From Leguminivora glycinivorella (lineage: Eukaryota; Arthropoda; Insecta; Lepidoptera; Tortricidae): a DNA stretch of 64,000 nucleotides. Made by a program: the position numbers and the translations under genes. This document shows positions 50,401 to 60,240 of this stretch, in pieces; positions within the stretch are counted from its first letter, which is position 1; each line of letters starts with the position of its first letter. Below the pieces are notes generated by a model. That model made no database searches and was not told where the DNA came from. It saw only the letters and a list, made by a program, of their open reading frames with translations. The stretch lies in the NCBI RefSeq assembly GCF_023078275.1, contig NC_062994.1:9743545-9807544 (forward strand), read 5' to 3'.

Positions 50401-53400
50401 GAAGGCGACTGTGGGATATGGGTTAAATTGTGGCGTAGGCGAGAGGCTGGCAACCTGTCACTGCAATGTGACAGTTTCGTTTTCTTTCCACCCCTTATTT
50501 GCCAAGAGTGGCACTGAAGCGTTAGTAGTTTCATGTGTTCTGCCTCTCCCTTTATGGGATACAGGCGTAATTGTATGTATGTAAATATTATGTATAAATG
50601 TCAACGTAAAACCAGAGACTACGATGAGACACTAAAGAACTATTTGATGCTGATAAAAGCCGTTAACGATCTGAAACACCAGATCAAAATCACCAACTTG
50701 GAGAACGATATCCTTGAAAGAACTATAATGAGGTAAGTTAAACCTAAAAAATATACAAAGCCTGAAGAAAACTGTGGAAATGGTGGGAAAGGATAAAGCT
50801 GCGAAAATAATGTTCGAGAAAGCCCTAAAAAGATCTGAGGCCCGTTTCTCGAAAGGTACAAGCCTTGTATTACAAGTGCGCGAACTGTCAAATCGTATGG
50901 GTTGTCATGTAACACACACTTGTAATACAAGGCTTGTACCTTTCAAGGAACGGGCCACTGGTAGTGCGGACCAGGTAATGCGGTAGTGCAAACTTGAATG
51001 AATGAATGAATGAGACTTTATTCGAAACACATTTACAACAACATCAAAGTTGGCTTAAACCTAGGAAAATAAATGAAGTTACATTGCTGAGAGTGGTTTC
51101 GGGTTTGCTCGAAGTGGCGTAAAATTGGGCATCGTGGCTTTTTTTTGAGCCAAAGGCTATTATCATTTTTACGTCAATTGTTTATTTTAAGCGCAACATT
51201 AAAGCAGCATGGCCGAATATCCTTCAACACAGATTATAATAACAAAAGGCGGAAAGATATCGTTTGTATTCAAACCGTACATAGAAAACACGTTTTTTGT
51301 CTTTCTGGGGCCATTTCTATACAACAGGTTAAATGCAAAATTAGACTTATATCCACTTAGCTATGTTTGTTGTAAAAGTGCTCTACGACGAGGCCTGCAA
51401 AATATGACGTACGATCATACAGAAAAGTTACTTATGGTCGTAAAATAATTACCTATTGAATATACAATGAATATATATGTAATGTAATAGTTCGGAAGCT
51501 ACGAAAATAAGTCTTGTGTTTATTTTCCTATAAGTTTTATTTTAGTGAATAATTAAAAATAAATCACTAATTTAGTCCTTCCTCTGCCTGAAACACAGGA
51601 ACTATCCTAGCTCAGGCATTTGTATAAAACATCTCTTATATGTATAACAATTTTTAGCCTTTAAGAACAATCACTGTACAATTATGTTTTTATTAATAAA
51701 TTATTTGTATTTGTATTTGTACGTAGTGACCTACCCAGAGTAAGAGTACCTACCCAGTGAAGTAACTAGATTTCCGGTATAGACCAAATTGTTCGATGCA
51801 TCAATTTTATTTTATGGAATTTGGCTTAAAAGATCGCAAAATGACAGAAATGTCAATAATCCGACTCTAAGAACTGACAAAACCTGCTGTAAAATACTTC
51901 AATAGCTCAATCTCCTCTGAGTAATGGCCATTCAATATGTCACAAAGATATTTCCTTTCAGATTAGAACCATCCCTCATGACCAACATTCAGCAAGCCAT
52001 AGACTACGCCAGCAAGTTAGCCAGCTCGCCGTCGTTAGGGGGCAGTTTCATGAGGTCCCAGACTTCCAAGTTTGATTTCAGCCCGTCAAAGATCCTGTCA
52101 AGTCCTTCCAGGTAAAGTTTCGCCGTACTTGACTACGTTTAGCGAATTTCCCAGGGTGTCACAGGGTGGCTAAAGCGATCTGATCGAAAACGATCTGAGT
52201 TATGTAACTCATAGCAGCTTTCTTACAAGAAGTCATTGGTTACGTTAGCAAGATAACCAGCTCACCCTTCCTAGGAGTCAGCTTCATGAGGTCGCAGACT
52301 TCTAAGTTTGACTTCAGCCCGTCAAAAACTCTATCCAGTCCTTCCAGGTAAAGTTTTACGCCTACTTGACTATGTCTAGCGAATTTCCCAGGGAGCTATG
52401 GTTGGAGGATGTAAAGTTCTGAATTATTTAACTCATAGCAGCTTTCTTCCAAGAAGTCACTGGTTACGTCAGCAAGATAACCAGTTCACCCTTCCTAGGG
52501 GTCAGCTTCATGAGGTCCCAGACATCCAAGATTGACTTCAGCCCCTCCAAGATCCTATCTAGTCCATCCAGGTAAAGTTTTAGCCCTACTTGACTACGTT
52601 AAGAGAATTTCCCAGGAAGTTATGGCTGAAGGATGTTAAGTTCTGAGTTATGTAACTCATAGCAGCTTTCTTCCAAGAAGTCATTGATTACGTCAGCAAG
52701 ATAACTAGCTCACCCTTCGTAGGGGGTAGTTTCATGAGGTCCCAGACTTCCAAGTTTGACTTCAGCCCGTCCAAGATCCTATCTAGTCCATCCAGGTAAA
52801 ATTTTAGACCCGTTAAGTTTACATGTCAAGGTTCTGACATGAAATTAATTAGGAGAGACTAAAGAATCAGTAAAGTTTGCAATCAATACATCTCTGGTCA
52901 TTGCACAGCAAACCCCATAAATATTTTGGGTGGGTATGTTGTGTTCATTCTAGCTACCAGTCTGATATTTATTTTCTATACAATTACAGGTCTTTTAGCA
53001 CGGCACTTTCTAAAACCATAGAAAACGAAAAGGTTGTAAACGATTAAATTATTGCTATCCTTATCTTCTTTAGTCTCTTTCATTTTACCCTCTACAACAA
53101 TTGATGCACAAATCTCAAGCACACCCGAACCATAATCTATCCGTTAACTCTGCAGAGCTTCGACCAGAAGAGTGGAATCCTCAGCCAAGATAGGAGGGAC
53201 GACGGTATTCGGAAGTGGAGCCAGGATCAACGTGATGGCTCGGTCGGAGCTAGTCAGTACTGAGATGGAGTTGCTGATGCAGAAGCTAGCCAATGCTAGG
53301 AAGAGGGTAAATTTAAGCTTTGTTTTCGGTGGAGTAAATCATGTTTCTACATATTTGTTGATCCTAAATTATCCAAAAATAACTATGATTCCAGGCAGCA

Positions 53401-56400
53401 AAACAACATGCAATGCTCAAAGCTCAGCTAGAAGAGATAGAACTGCGAGTAGTTGACATTGAGAAGGCGAGCGTAGCGTTCAACCAAGAAGTCATCGTAG
53501 ATGGCTGGGACAAGCTAGCACAGAGGATCCCTGCTGAAATCTGGATACGGTATATCCCTTTCTCTCTCTTTCTCTTTGCTTAGCCATTCTTTGCTTCCCA
53601 TTTCAATTGGAGTCGGCTGTCCTCGTCAGTCCTCGTCACAATTTTCTGTTTTGGGTCATCGATAGGATATCCCAGCTAATATTATAAATTTAAACTAACT
53701 CAGTCAATAGGATAGTGGACATCGAGAAAATGAGTGAAGAGCCTCACCTCGGACACTGGCGATCAAATATATGAAAGAGGCGCGTTCCTAACACACAGTC
53801 TTAGGCTTTATTTAGACGGCGTGCGAACTCGCATGCGATTTTAGATACATTACGGGCTGTTGAGTTGAGGGTACATATAATTTTGCAAAGCCTTCAAATA
53901 CCGCAATATAATGAAACTCGTATGCGAGTTCTCGTACCGTCTAAATGGGCCTTAAGCTCGTGTAGGTGAACGTGTATCATGCCTATGTATGAGTGAAATA
54001 TCTTCAAAGTCATCATAGATGGTTGGGTGGGACACGCTAGCACAAGTTTCTGCTAAAATCTGGGTAAAGTATATTCGTGGATACTACAATAGGGATGATG
54101 ACTACATAAAAAATGGCATTCTGTTTAGTCCGTCAGTTAGATCGTTCAAAAATACTGCACACATATTTTTCGCTTTTTCTAATTAATGAAAAAAATCAAA
54201 TATATAGAGCATCATAGTTCCGGACCTAGGCGTGACGTGACGCGAAACTTCAACGCACTGTACCGTCGTCATTTTTCGTTTACGAGACAAAATAAAAACT
54301 ACGTGTCTTAAATTCTTTGATAATCTAACTGACTGACTAATTAGTTTTTTTTAGTCGTCTCGCCTATTGTGAAGAGGTGGGATTAATATCGAAAAAGCTA
54401 GCTAAACTAAACCCTAAAAGTTTCAGATGAATGTGTCCAAACAGCATCAACAGTCTAAACTGGCCAGCAATATTCATTACTAGAGAGCGTATTTCATGTA
54501 GCGATTTAAATATTAATATGGAAATGATTAGTGCATTTTTTAAATTACATGTCATGTGGATTATAATAAGGTCTTCCAATCTATCGCATCTACATCGCAC
54601 ACCGCAAACTTCGCTGACTAATTAGATTAAATTAATGTTATTTTTTGTAAATGTAATTTTTCTTTTCTTTAAATGTAGTTATTTTTGTAAATATCTACAT
54701 TTAAAGAAAAGTATTTATTTCTAAATAAAGGAGTTAGTATACAGGAAGCGAATTATTTTCATTTTTCTATTCTTTGAGTCGTAATATAGAAGTTTTTACA
54801 AGAATTTATATAAATAAATTATTAAAAATTAACAAACATTTTTTTATTTATATAAACATATAACAAAATTTTGTTATCATTATTATTTTTGCCCAATATT
54901 CACAAAAACATCCAAAAATAGTTTTACTTTTATACATTTTTTGTGTGTAGAAAAAATAATAAATTATGCGAGTCATATCCATATTAATCGCTACATGAAA
55001 TCCGCTCTCTATTCATTACAGATACATGACAGAGTGGATGAAAATATGCGACAGTCAGATCGGCAAGCTCCGGCTTCGAACCAGCACCCTCAACACACAG
55101 CACGCCAAGTTCAAAGGTCAGATCAAGGTCAAAGCCGAGCTGAATGACAGGCTCCGGCCCGTCGACTTTGATAAGATCAAGATTGAGAATCAGGAAGCGT
55201 TGGCGACGATCGACCAGAAAACTAAGCAGGTGATCGTTTTTGAAGGTTTTAATGAATTGAAATAGATAAGTATCATACACGAAAGAAAAAACGACAAGCC
55301 GGGAATCGAACCCGGGTCTTCAGCTTACACGGCTAACGTCTTTACCACTAGACCACCTACTTTTTGTCTCCTTCTAACGCGAACGAAGCCGCGGGCAAAA
55401 GCTAGATCATAATAATTCATATTATTTATATGTCATATACCTCTATATTTTAAATACAATTATTTACAAAATATTTTACACTAGCTTTTTCCCGCGGCTT
55501 CGCTCGCGTTAGAAAGAGACAAAAAGTAGCCTATGTCACTCTCCATCCCTTCAACTATCTCCACATAAAAAAACCACGTCAATTGGTCGCTCCGTTTTGC
55601 CGTGAAAGACGGACAAACAAACACACACACTTTCCCGTTTATAATATTAGTATGGATAAGTAGGTACTTATTCTAAGTTTAGATACTTATTTCGTACTCC
55701 ATAAACTCCTTCAAGTTATAGCTAAGCTATAGCCTTTAGTGAACGTTTATGTATGTATAAAGAGCTTAGTGTGCAGCCTGAGTGCATGCTTATATTGGGC
55801 GTGCAGCGAGGCGGGGCGTGCGGCGTGCATATCAAACAATTGAAGCTCATGCAAGTGTCCTGAGTAGGATTGCAAAAAACGGTTTTTTTTCTGGCTTGAA
55901 AAAAAAACGTGAAAAAAAACAGTTTTTTTTCTGGAGTATGTTTTTTTCTAAAGGTCGAAATCTCAAAATTTGCATTTACTACTTTTATACGGTTTTTTCG
56001 ACTTTATGTTAACTATTAAACAAATTTAATTTAATAACTTTAATTTCTGGTTTTATAAAACTAACATTTACACAATCTGCAGTTAGTAGTTATCGCTATT
56101 TACTGTTGGCAACACCACCGCCTCTCCACGCTTCACGCTGCATCGGGGATTGCCCATAAATGTTTGTATACTGAATGTTTATCGAATTAAAATGTACGTT
56201 ATCGTTATTGAAACGTTACAAATCACGAAAAACCGTTATTGTCGTATTATTTGTTCGTCTGAAAAAAAAACATATTTAGAAAAAAAGCATAGTGCTTGGT
56301 TTTTTTTCATGTTTTTTTTTCATAATTCTGAAAAGAAACATTTGGTTTTTTTTCTATTTGCAACCCTAGTCCTGAGTCGACGCGAGCCCGCCCCACTGCG

Positions 56401-59400
56401 CGCGTCGCCGAATCGAACGCTCCGAGCGTCCACTCCTTCCTTACACTTAGAAGTTTAATAATTTGCCCTATTCTAACAGCTGGAAGAACTAAAGAAGATG
56501 ACAGGAGACGCGAATCTCAACCTGACAGTTCACAAGAAGGCGATGTGGGAGCAGAACTCTTATTTGGCCAAGATTTTTGAAACCATCAAGACGAAGCAGC
56601 GACAGACTGTTGCTATTGATAAGGAGAGGGGTGTTATACAGGTGGAGGCAGATGCTTTGGCCGCCAGGTACTTATGTACAGTCAAGGAATTTAACCAAGA
56701 ACCCGTCTGGTGGGCACTTGTGAACTTTGCTCAGATGCCAGGTAACCCGCTGGGCCATACAAACGGGTGGTTATAAATTACGACAGGTTTCTGACGTAGT
56801 GCGCCATTTTTTGTCTGGTAGTGGATGTGTTAATTCCCTACCCATCATCCTCCTTGCGTTATCCCACGCCACGGCTCATGAGAGCCTGGGGTCCACTTTG
56901 AGAACTATTCCCGAGATTTGGTGTAGGCTCAAGTTTTTACGAAAGCGACTGCCATTCGACCTTCCAAACCGAAGGGTAACTAACTAGGCCTTATTAGGAT
57001 TAGTCCGGTTTCCTCACGTTTTCCTTCACCGAAAACCGTCTGGCAAATATCATATGACATTTCGCACATAAGTTCCGAAAAAGTCAATAGTTCGAGCCGG
57101 TGTTCGAACCGTAGGTATAAACGTTTCTCTATACGAATGTAATTTCTGTTTTTGACTGTTTTTTTATAATCTTTCAGTAATGTCAAATAGTATTTGCTCC
57201 CGGGATAACGATATAATGTTTGTGTTACACTCGGGTGCAAATGTATTTTACTTCTCGTGTGTTAAAAAATTCGCAAGTTCAGGATTCTATTCTCGAACCA
57301 CTCGCTTCCTCCTTTCACTTGCTCGTTTTTCAATTCCACGCTCGGCGTTAAAATACAACTTTGCACCCTTGTATAACAAGTAACTATTATATTGTCTAAC
57401 ATTTAGGCACTGGTCCCATCGCGAGCAAGTAAGCTATGAGCTATCGGCCATAAAAACGAACAAAAGATAATCACTCCCGTGCAAATAAAAGAGACACGGC
57501 GATATTGATAGCTCACCGCTGGGCGAGTAGCTATAAACATCGCCGTGTCTCTTTTATTTACACGGGAGTGATTATCTTTTATTCGTTTTTATAGCCGATA
57601 GCTCATAGTGTACTAGCTCGCGGTGGGATCAGTGCCTTAAGCCCCATTTAGATGGTACGAGTTTCTCGCCTCGAACGTACGATTATCGAAGTACGAGAAA
57701 AAATATCGTATCATGTAAACTATGCGTACGATATCGCACGGGAGGAGGCGATAATCGCCTCGCCTTTGATGTTTGTATGTCTCCGTGTAAACAAAACACG
57801 TATGCGAGAATCGTATACGAGTTTATGCGCTACAGTCGAAATGAATTCTCTTTACCTAGAAACAGAAACCATGGTATTTTTATATTTACAGCTAACTCTC
57901 AGTAACAGCTAAAACCAAAAATAAATTAGGGTTATCATTATCAATATTATATAGTTAATGTAGGGTATAATGCTATCATTTAAAATAAATCTTATCTATA
58001 TTCTATGTTCAATAATGTCCTAAACCTAATCGCAAGTATCGCAACCAAGATTTTATTAGCTAGGTAACGCTACGGTCGAATTCATTATTTTCCCTATTAT
58101 ATAATTATTATTTAGACCGTCATAAATAATTTATAGTGTTTTTAATATTATTGGGTACTATTCATTTTAAATTAAAATAAATCCAAAGTAAATTATATCC
58201 AACATTATAAAAAAACATGTGATATATGTGTTTATAATTAATTAATTAGCAACTAAGCACGCAAGTTGACAGGCAAAACTCGCATGAAAATCGGTTCGCT
58301 CCGATTCGTGCGATAATCGCACGTTCGAGAAGAAATGTCATACGAGAACCGGTTTAGACGAGTCGAGAAATGTTATGGAAATATTTCCCGAAAATTCAAC
58401 TCTCCGTCTAAACTATTTCGCCTGGCGATAATCGCATGGCGAGTAGGTATCGCATACGATACTCGTATACGAGTTTTTATTTCTCGCACGAATGTAAACG
58501 TTTTTCGTACGATAATCGCCAGGCGATTATCGCATACGATAATGTCATAAGTACGAGTTTCTCGACCAAAACGGGCGAGAAACTCGTACCATCTAAATGG
58601 GGCTTTATGGTCAACGAAATGTTTTGATAAATTTTGTCTACAGATTGACGGAGGTGAAAAAAGTCAGAAACGCGTATGAAGTCCCAGATATAATGGAGTA
58701 TGTGGAAGTAAAGGTATGTTAATGTTCTGTTTTTTTTTTTTAAAGCAGAACTTCATGAAGTATGCCACAATCATTATGGGTGTCATTCTAGGATGAGTAA
58801 ACAAGATGTCCATCTTTCAAACTAAATACACCTGTCTATTTCTCACTAACATAAAACGACATGTGAACGACGACGAGTGTGAACGATTAGTATATGCGGC
58901 CTTTAATATTGAGCAAAGGCCTACTATGGAAGTACTTTACAGCAGCGGTTTTCAAACTTATTTTCCCATGGAACCCTTTTGGCAAGCAAAATATCTCACG
59001 GAACCCTTAAATTAAATAAAAAAATAGTTTATTACAATCTTGATTTTAATAAATCTAATAGTAAAATCTAATCACTAGATTCTAATCAATAGATAAATGA
59101 GGTATTACATGGAACTGTTTTTATTTTTACAATTGGTGAATCTTTGGTTTTATGGAAAAGAGTTGAAGTCGCATATCAGTCAACCAAAAGTCACACGGAG
59201 CCCCCAAAGAGGTTTTGCGGAGCCCTAGGGCTCCGCGGAACACTCTTTGAGTATGGCTGTCTTACAGCATCTTACAGCGAAGTAATAACACTTGACTTTA
59301 TAGCTAGAGCTCATCGAGCTGTACTACCTGGGTTCGTAGCCGACTGACACAAACGCTCACGAAACGAAACGCTCGTAGATAAATCTATCTCTATCGCTCT

Positions 59401-59683
59401 TGCGTATTGGCGCGACAAAGCCAGACTACCTTTCGCGGCGTTTCATTTTCGTTACGCGTCGCAGAAATGCTATACGACTACACCCCTTATAGGTATGTGT
59501 CCTGAGAATTCAAGAAATCTCCGGAGACATTAAATCATGTGGTAATAAAAGGAATCTATTTTAATTTTCAAGGCAGCGTTGGGGGACCTGCAAAAAGGCG
59601 CCAAGCTGCTGGAAAACAGACTTCGCGTCCAGCACATCGCGCTCACTTCGCTGCAGAGCAAACTACGGATCATGAAAGCTTAG
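44420..59683 (+). CDS. CCDC113: CCDC113 / CFAP263-type axonemal coiled-coil protein
   Basis: Exons 44420-44448, 50098-50244, 51962-52111, 53156-53306, 53395-53549, 55022-55229, 56480-56667, 58644-58713 and 59573-59683 join in phase to about 402 residues. The C-terminal half is a long coiled coil with the family pattern: a PVDFDKIKIENQEALATID segment (the family's VDF-x-x-LKIEN motif), LTVHKKAMWEQNSYLAKI, and near the end VPDIMEYVEVKA followed by a short helix. CCDC113 pairs with CCDC96 in the motile-cilium axoneme near the nexin-dynein complex and radial spoke 3, so a sperm-flagellum role is likely here. The N-terminal third is Ser-rich and divergent. The start is the ATG of a 29-nt first exon, chosen because its phase-2 donor joins exon 2. 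CCDC96 is the nearest alternative identity. Confidence 0.85.
44470..44898 (+). repeat. TTTTCCCCTCACTAGCTC family, full
   Basis: Sense copy starting 22 bp after the donor of CCDC113 exon 1. Confidence 0.82.
45082..45232. mobile_element. ccccgtagccgaatggca foldback, copy 3
   Basis: Same family in CCDC113 intron 1. Confidence 0.75.
45462..45800 (-). repeat. CCCCGACGCAAAA repeat, copy 3, with duplicated end
   Basis: Antisense copy. The terminal part (cagacagacacgtcaaactt to gtcgggggttaaaa) occurs twice in tandem, at about 45600-45683 and 45700-45800. Confidence 0.75.
46119..46250. mobile_element. TA-flanked mini-MITE cagtcaagtg, copy 2
   Basis: 132 bp, same TIRs as 28513-28637, in CCDC113 intron 1. 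Confidence 0.82.
46415..46760 (-). mobile_element. LINE tail (same protein motif as 35854-36171)
   Basis: Antisense YEFAALAVETLGPWSADMKT and TGDPRADAYLCQRI, the same ORF2 C-terminal motif in a diverged copy. 3' end near 46415. Confidence 0.75.
47068..47325 (+). mobile_element. LINE 3' UTR-like repeat, copy 2
   Basis: Relative of 15790-16095, abutting the 3' end of the LINE at 47327. Confidence 0.6.
47327..49985 (-). mobile_element. 5'-truncated non-LTR retrotransposon (Jockey/CR1-like RT)
   Basis: Antisense reverse transcriptase: N part TGYDGINVNILKS and KPIFKKGDKCDMSNYRPI (about 49285-49010), then GVPQGSILGPILFLLYINDL and the catalytic FADDTTI box in an open stretch ending at 47730. One frameshift near 49010-49025 breaks the frame. 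The endonuclease domain is missing. The 3' end has a short repeat tail near 47330. Sits in the long first intron of CCDC113. The clade call is approximate. Confidence 0.85.
50098..50244 (+). CDS. CCDC113: CCDC113 exon 2
   Basis: Acceptor atttttag, donor gtaagt, phase 2 in and 2 out. Encodes MNYMNDAEELTDAELIKAV and NDLKHQIKITNLENDILERT, an amphipathic start of the coiled coil. Its 3' half is duplicated at 50650-50732. Confidence 0.85.
50325..50580 (-). mobile_element. Copy of the cacgcctgtatccc retroposon
   Basis: Antisense relative of 59853-60098 (shared gtggtgacgggttaagaatt and ttgccaagagtggcactgaa), 80 bp after CCDC113 exon 2. Confidence 0.8.
50650..50732 (+). pseudogene. Partial duplicate of CCDC113 exon 2
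   Basis: Near-identical to the last 83 nt of exon 2 including the donor (atgag|gtaagt), frame open. No convincing acceptor precedes it. It lies between a palindromic MITE (50839-50956) and a retroposon fragment (50325-50580). Confidence 0.7.
50839..50956. mobile_element. Palindromic MITE ggcccgtttctcg, copy 2
   Basis: 118 bp, same ends and interior as 10152-10268. A half copy remains at 45315-45377. Confidence 0.85.
51120..51720 (+). mobile_element. LINE 3' fragment
   Basis: Encodes KGGKISFVFKPYIENTFFVF and LGPFLYNRLNAK, like the extreme C-terminus of a LINE ORF2, and ends in a (TTGTATT)n tail. In a CCDC113 intron. Confidence 0.6.
51962..52111 (+). CDS. CCDC113: CCDC113 exon 3 (Ser-rich)
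   Basis: Acceptor cctttcag, donor gtaaag, phase 2 in and 2 out, 150 nt. Encodes LEPSLMTNIQQAIDYASKLA and then a Ser-rich part ending SPSKILSSPSR. Parent of three tandem copies at 52249-52795. Confidence 0.85.
52249..52347 (+). CDS. Tandem copy b of CCDC113 exon 3 (possible exon)
   Basis: 99 nt between acceptor ttacgttag and donor gtaaag, phase 2 in and 2 out, no stops. Encodes KITSSPFLGVSFMRSQTSKF through SSPSR. The homologous frame extends further left, as in exon 3. Could be included, skipped, or mutually exclusive. Confidence 0.5.
52473..52571 (+). CDS. Tandem copy c of CCDC113 exon 3 (possible exon)
   Basis: 99 nt between acceptor ttacgtcag and donor gtaaag, phase 2 in and 2 out, open frame. 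Differs from copy b by a few substitutions (for example SKIDFSPSKIL). Confidence 0.5.
52697..52795 (+). CDS. Tandem copy d of CCDC113 exon 3 (possible exon)
   Basis: 99 nt between acceptor ttacgtcag and donor gtaaaa, phase 2 in and 2 out, open frame. Upstream QEVIDYVSKI is closest to the parent's QQAIDYASKL. Confidence 0.5.
52990..53047 (+). CDS. Possible alternative terminal exon of CCDC113
   Basis: A clean acceptor (caattacag) in phase 2 follows the exon 3 array. The frame reads SFSTALSKTIENEKVVND and stops at 53045-53047. If used, it would give a short isoform lacking the conserved coiled coil. May equally be intronic chance. Confidence 0.3.
53156..53306 (+). CDS. CCDC113: CCDC113 exon 4
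   Basis: Acceptor ctctgcag, donor gtaaat, phase 2 in and 0 out. Encodes SSAKIGGTTVFGSGARINVM and then ELVSTEMELLMQKLANARKR, where the continuous coiled coil begins. Confidence 0.85.
53395..53549 (+). CDS. CCDC113: CCDC113 exon 5
   Basis: Acceptor gattccag, donor gtatat, phase 0 in and 2 out. Encodes AAKQHAMLKAQLEEIELRVV and FNQEVIVDGWDKLAQRIPAE, matching the region before the family's central helix. Confidence 0.88.
53804..53951. mobile_element. TTA-flanked MITE ggctttatttagacgg
   Basis: 148 bp, inverted end ccgtctaaatgggcc, TTA duplication as in PIF/Harbinger. A partial relative ends at 46068. Confidence 0.7.
55022..55229 (+). CDS. CCDC113: CCDC113 exon 6 (family motif)
   Basis: Acceptor cattacag, donor gtgatc, phase 2 in and 0 out. 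Encodes YMTEWMKICDSQIGKLRLRT and the hallmark PVDFDKIKIENQEALATID. Confidence 0.92.
55258..55359 (-). mobile_element. tRNA-cored element (family A), truncated copy
   Basis: One arm (gtatcatacacgaaagaaa) and the antisense core gccgggaatcgaacccgg, cut by another repeat at 55360. A lone arm also occurs at 35063-35160. Confidence 0.7.
55481..55657 (-). repeat. GGCAAAACGGAGCGACG repeat
   Basis: Antisense copy in a CCDC113 intron; a 47-bp sense piece lies just left at 55360-55406. Confidence 0.78.
55865..56368. mobile_element. hAT-like MITE copy 3
   Basis: 504 bp, flanked by perfect GTCCTGAG (55857-55864, 56369-56376). Inserted in a repeat whose unfilled relative is at 17308-17415. Confidence 0.9.
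56480..56667 (+). CDS. CCDC113: CCDC113 exon 7
   Basis: Acceptor tctaacag, donor gtactt, phase 0 in and 2 out. Encodes LEELKKMTGDANLNLTVHKK and VIQVEADALAAR. A hAT-like MITE (55865-56368) ends 111 bp upstream. Confidence 0.9.
56846..57112 (-). mobile_element. SINE S1 copy
   Basis: S1 tail and body through catttcgcacataagttccg and a degraded head (gagccggtgttcgaaccg) in a CCDC113 intron. Confidence 0.82.
57211..57390 (+). repeat. TTTTCCCCTCACTAGCTC family, 3' part
   Basis: Second half of the family consensus (gtgttacactcgggtgcaaa to gtataacaagtaactatt). Confidence 0.75.
57406..57636. mobile_element. TTA-flanked long-arm MITE
   Basis: 231 bp, TIR ggcactg(g/a)tcccatcgcgag, arms running more than 80 bp (cacggcgatatt), TTA on both sides. 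Confidence 0.88.
57640..58604. mobile_element. 965-bp TTA-flanked TIR element, abutting
   Basis: TIR agccccatttagatggtacg (matched inverted at the right end), TTA duplication, subterminal cgataatcgc motifs, no ORF. Its left TTA is the right TTA of 57406-57636. Confidence 0.88.
58644..58713 (+). CDS. CCDC113: CCDC113 exon 8
   Basis: Acceptor gtctacag, donor gtatgt, phase 2 in and 0 out. Encodes LTEVKKVRNAYEVPDIMEYV and EVK, the conserved P-x-IMxYV segment. Begins 40 bp after a 965-bp TIR element. Confidence 0.9.
59333..59485. mobile_element. ccccgtagccgaatggca foldback, copy 4
   Basis: Antisense member before the terminal CCDC113 exon. A small piece also remains near 3890-3935. Confidence 0.7.
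59573..59683 (+). CDS. CCDC113: CCDC113 terminal exon
   Basis: Acceptor tttcaag, phase 0 in. Encodes AALGDLQKGAKLLENRLRVQ through KLRIMKA and TAG at 59681-59683. A foldback (59715-60240) starts in the presumed 3' UTR; a candidate AATAAA lies at 60401. Confidence 0.9.
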   Translation, partial: AALGDLQKGAKLLENRLRVQHIALTSLQSKLRIMKA

Positions 59684-59714
59684 CTCAATCATAGACTAAA
59701 TATAAGAAAATCAT

Positions 59715-60240
59715 ACCATCCCATACATTTAAATGCGCCGCCTAAGAACGCGCATACACTACACCACACATAGATGGCGCCACAAAAAAATGTCTTGTAG
59801 TTTTCGATTATACTTGTAGATGGCGTTAAGTGTCACTTTTGACATAGATTTACATACATACATACATACAATCACGCCTGTATCCCGTAAAGGGGAAGGC
59901 AGAGCACATGAAACTACTCAAATTTCAGTGCCACTCTTGGCAAATAAGGGGTTGAATGAAAACGAAATTGTGACATTGCAGTGACAGGTTGCCAGCCTCT
60001 CGCCTACGCCACAATTTAACCCATATCCCACAGTCGACTTTTACGACACCCACGGGAAGAAAGGGGGTGGTGAAATTCTTAACCCGTCACCACACAGGAC
60101 ATAGATTTATGGATCGAAAGTGACACTTAACGCCAATTTACAAATAATCGATGGCAACAAGGCATTTTTTGTGGCGCCATCTATGCTTGGTGTAGTGTAT
60201 GCACGTTCTTAGGCGGCCGCATTTTAATGTATGGGATGGT
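59715..60240. mobile_element. Foldback at the 3' end of CCDC113, split by a retroposon
   Basis: Arms accatcccatacatttaaat and inverse, continuing through gatggcgccacaaaa and gtgtcacttttgacatag. The retroposon 59853-60098 occupies the centre. Confidence 0.85.
59853..60098 (+). mobile_element. Retroposon flanked by 11-bp target duplication
   Basis: Begins with (CATA)n and caatcacgcctgtatcccg, ends aacccgtcaccacacagg. Flanked on both sides by ACATAGATTTA (59842-59852, 60099-60109). Inserted at the centre of the foldback 59715-60240. Confidence 0.85.

Noticed and set aside
57652..57912. Plus-strand 86-codon open frame
   Set aside because: Lies within the 965-bp TTA-flanked element and consists of its subterminal repeats.
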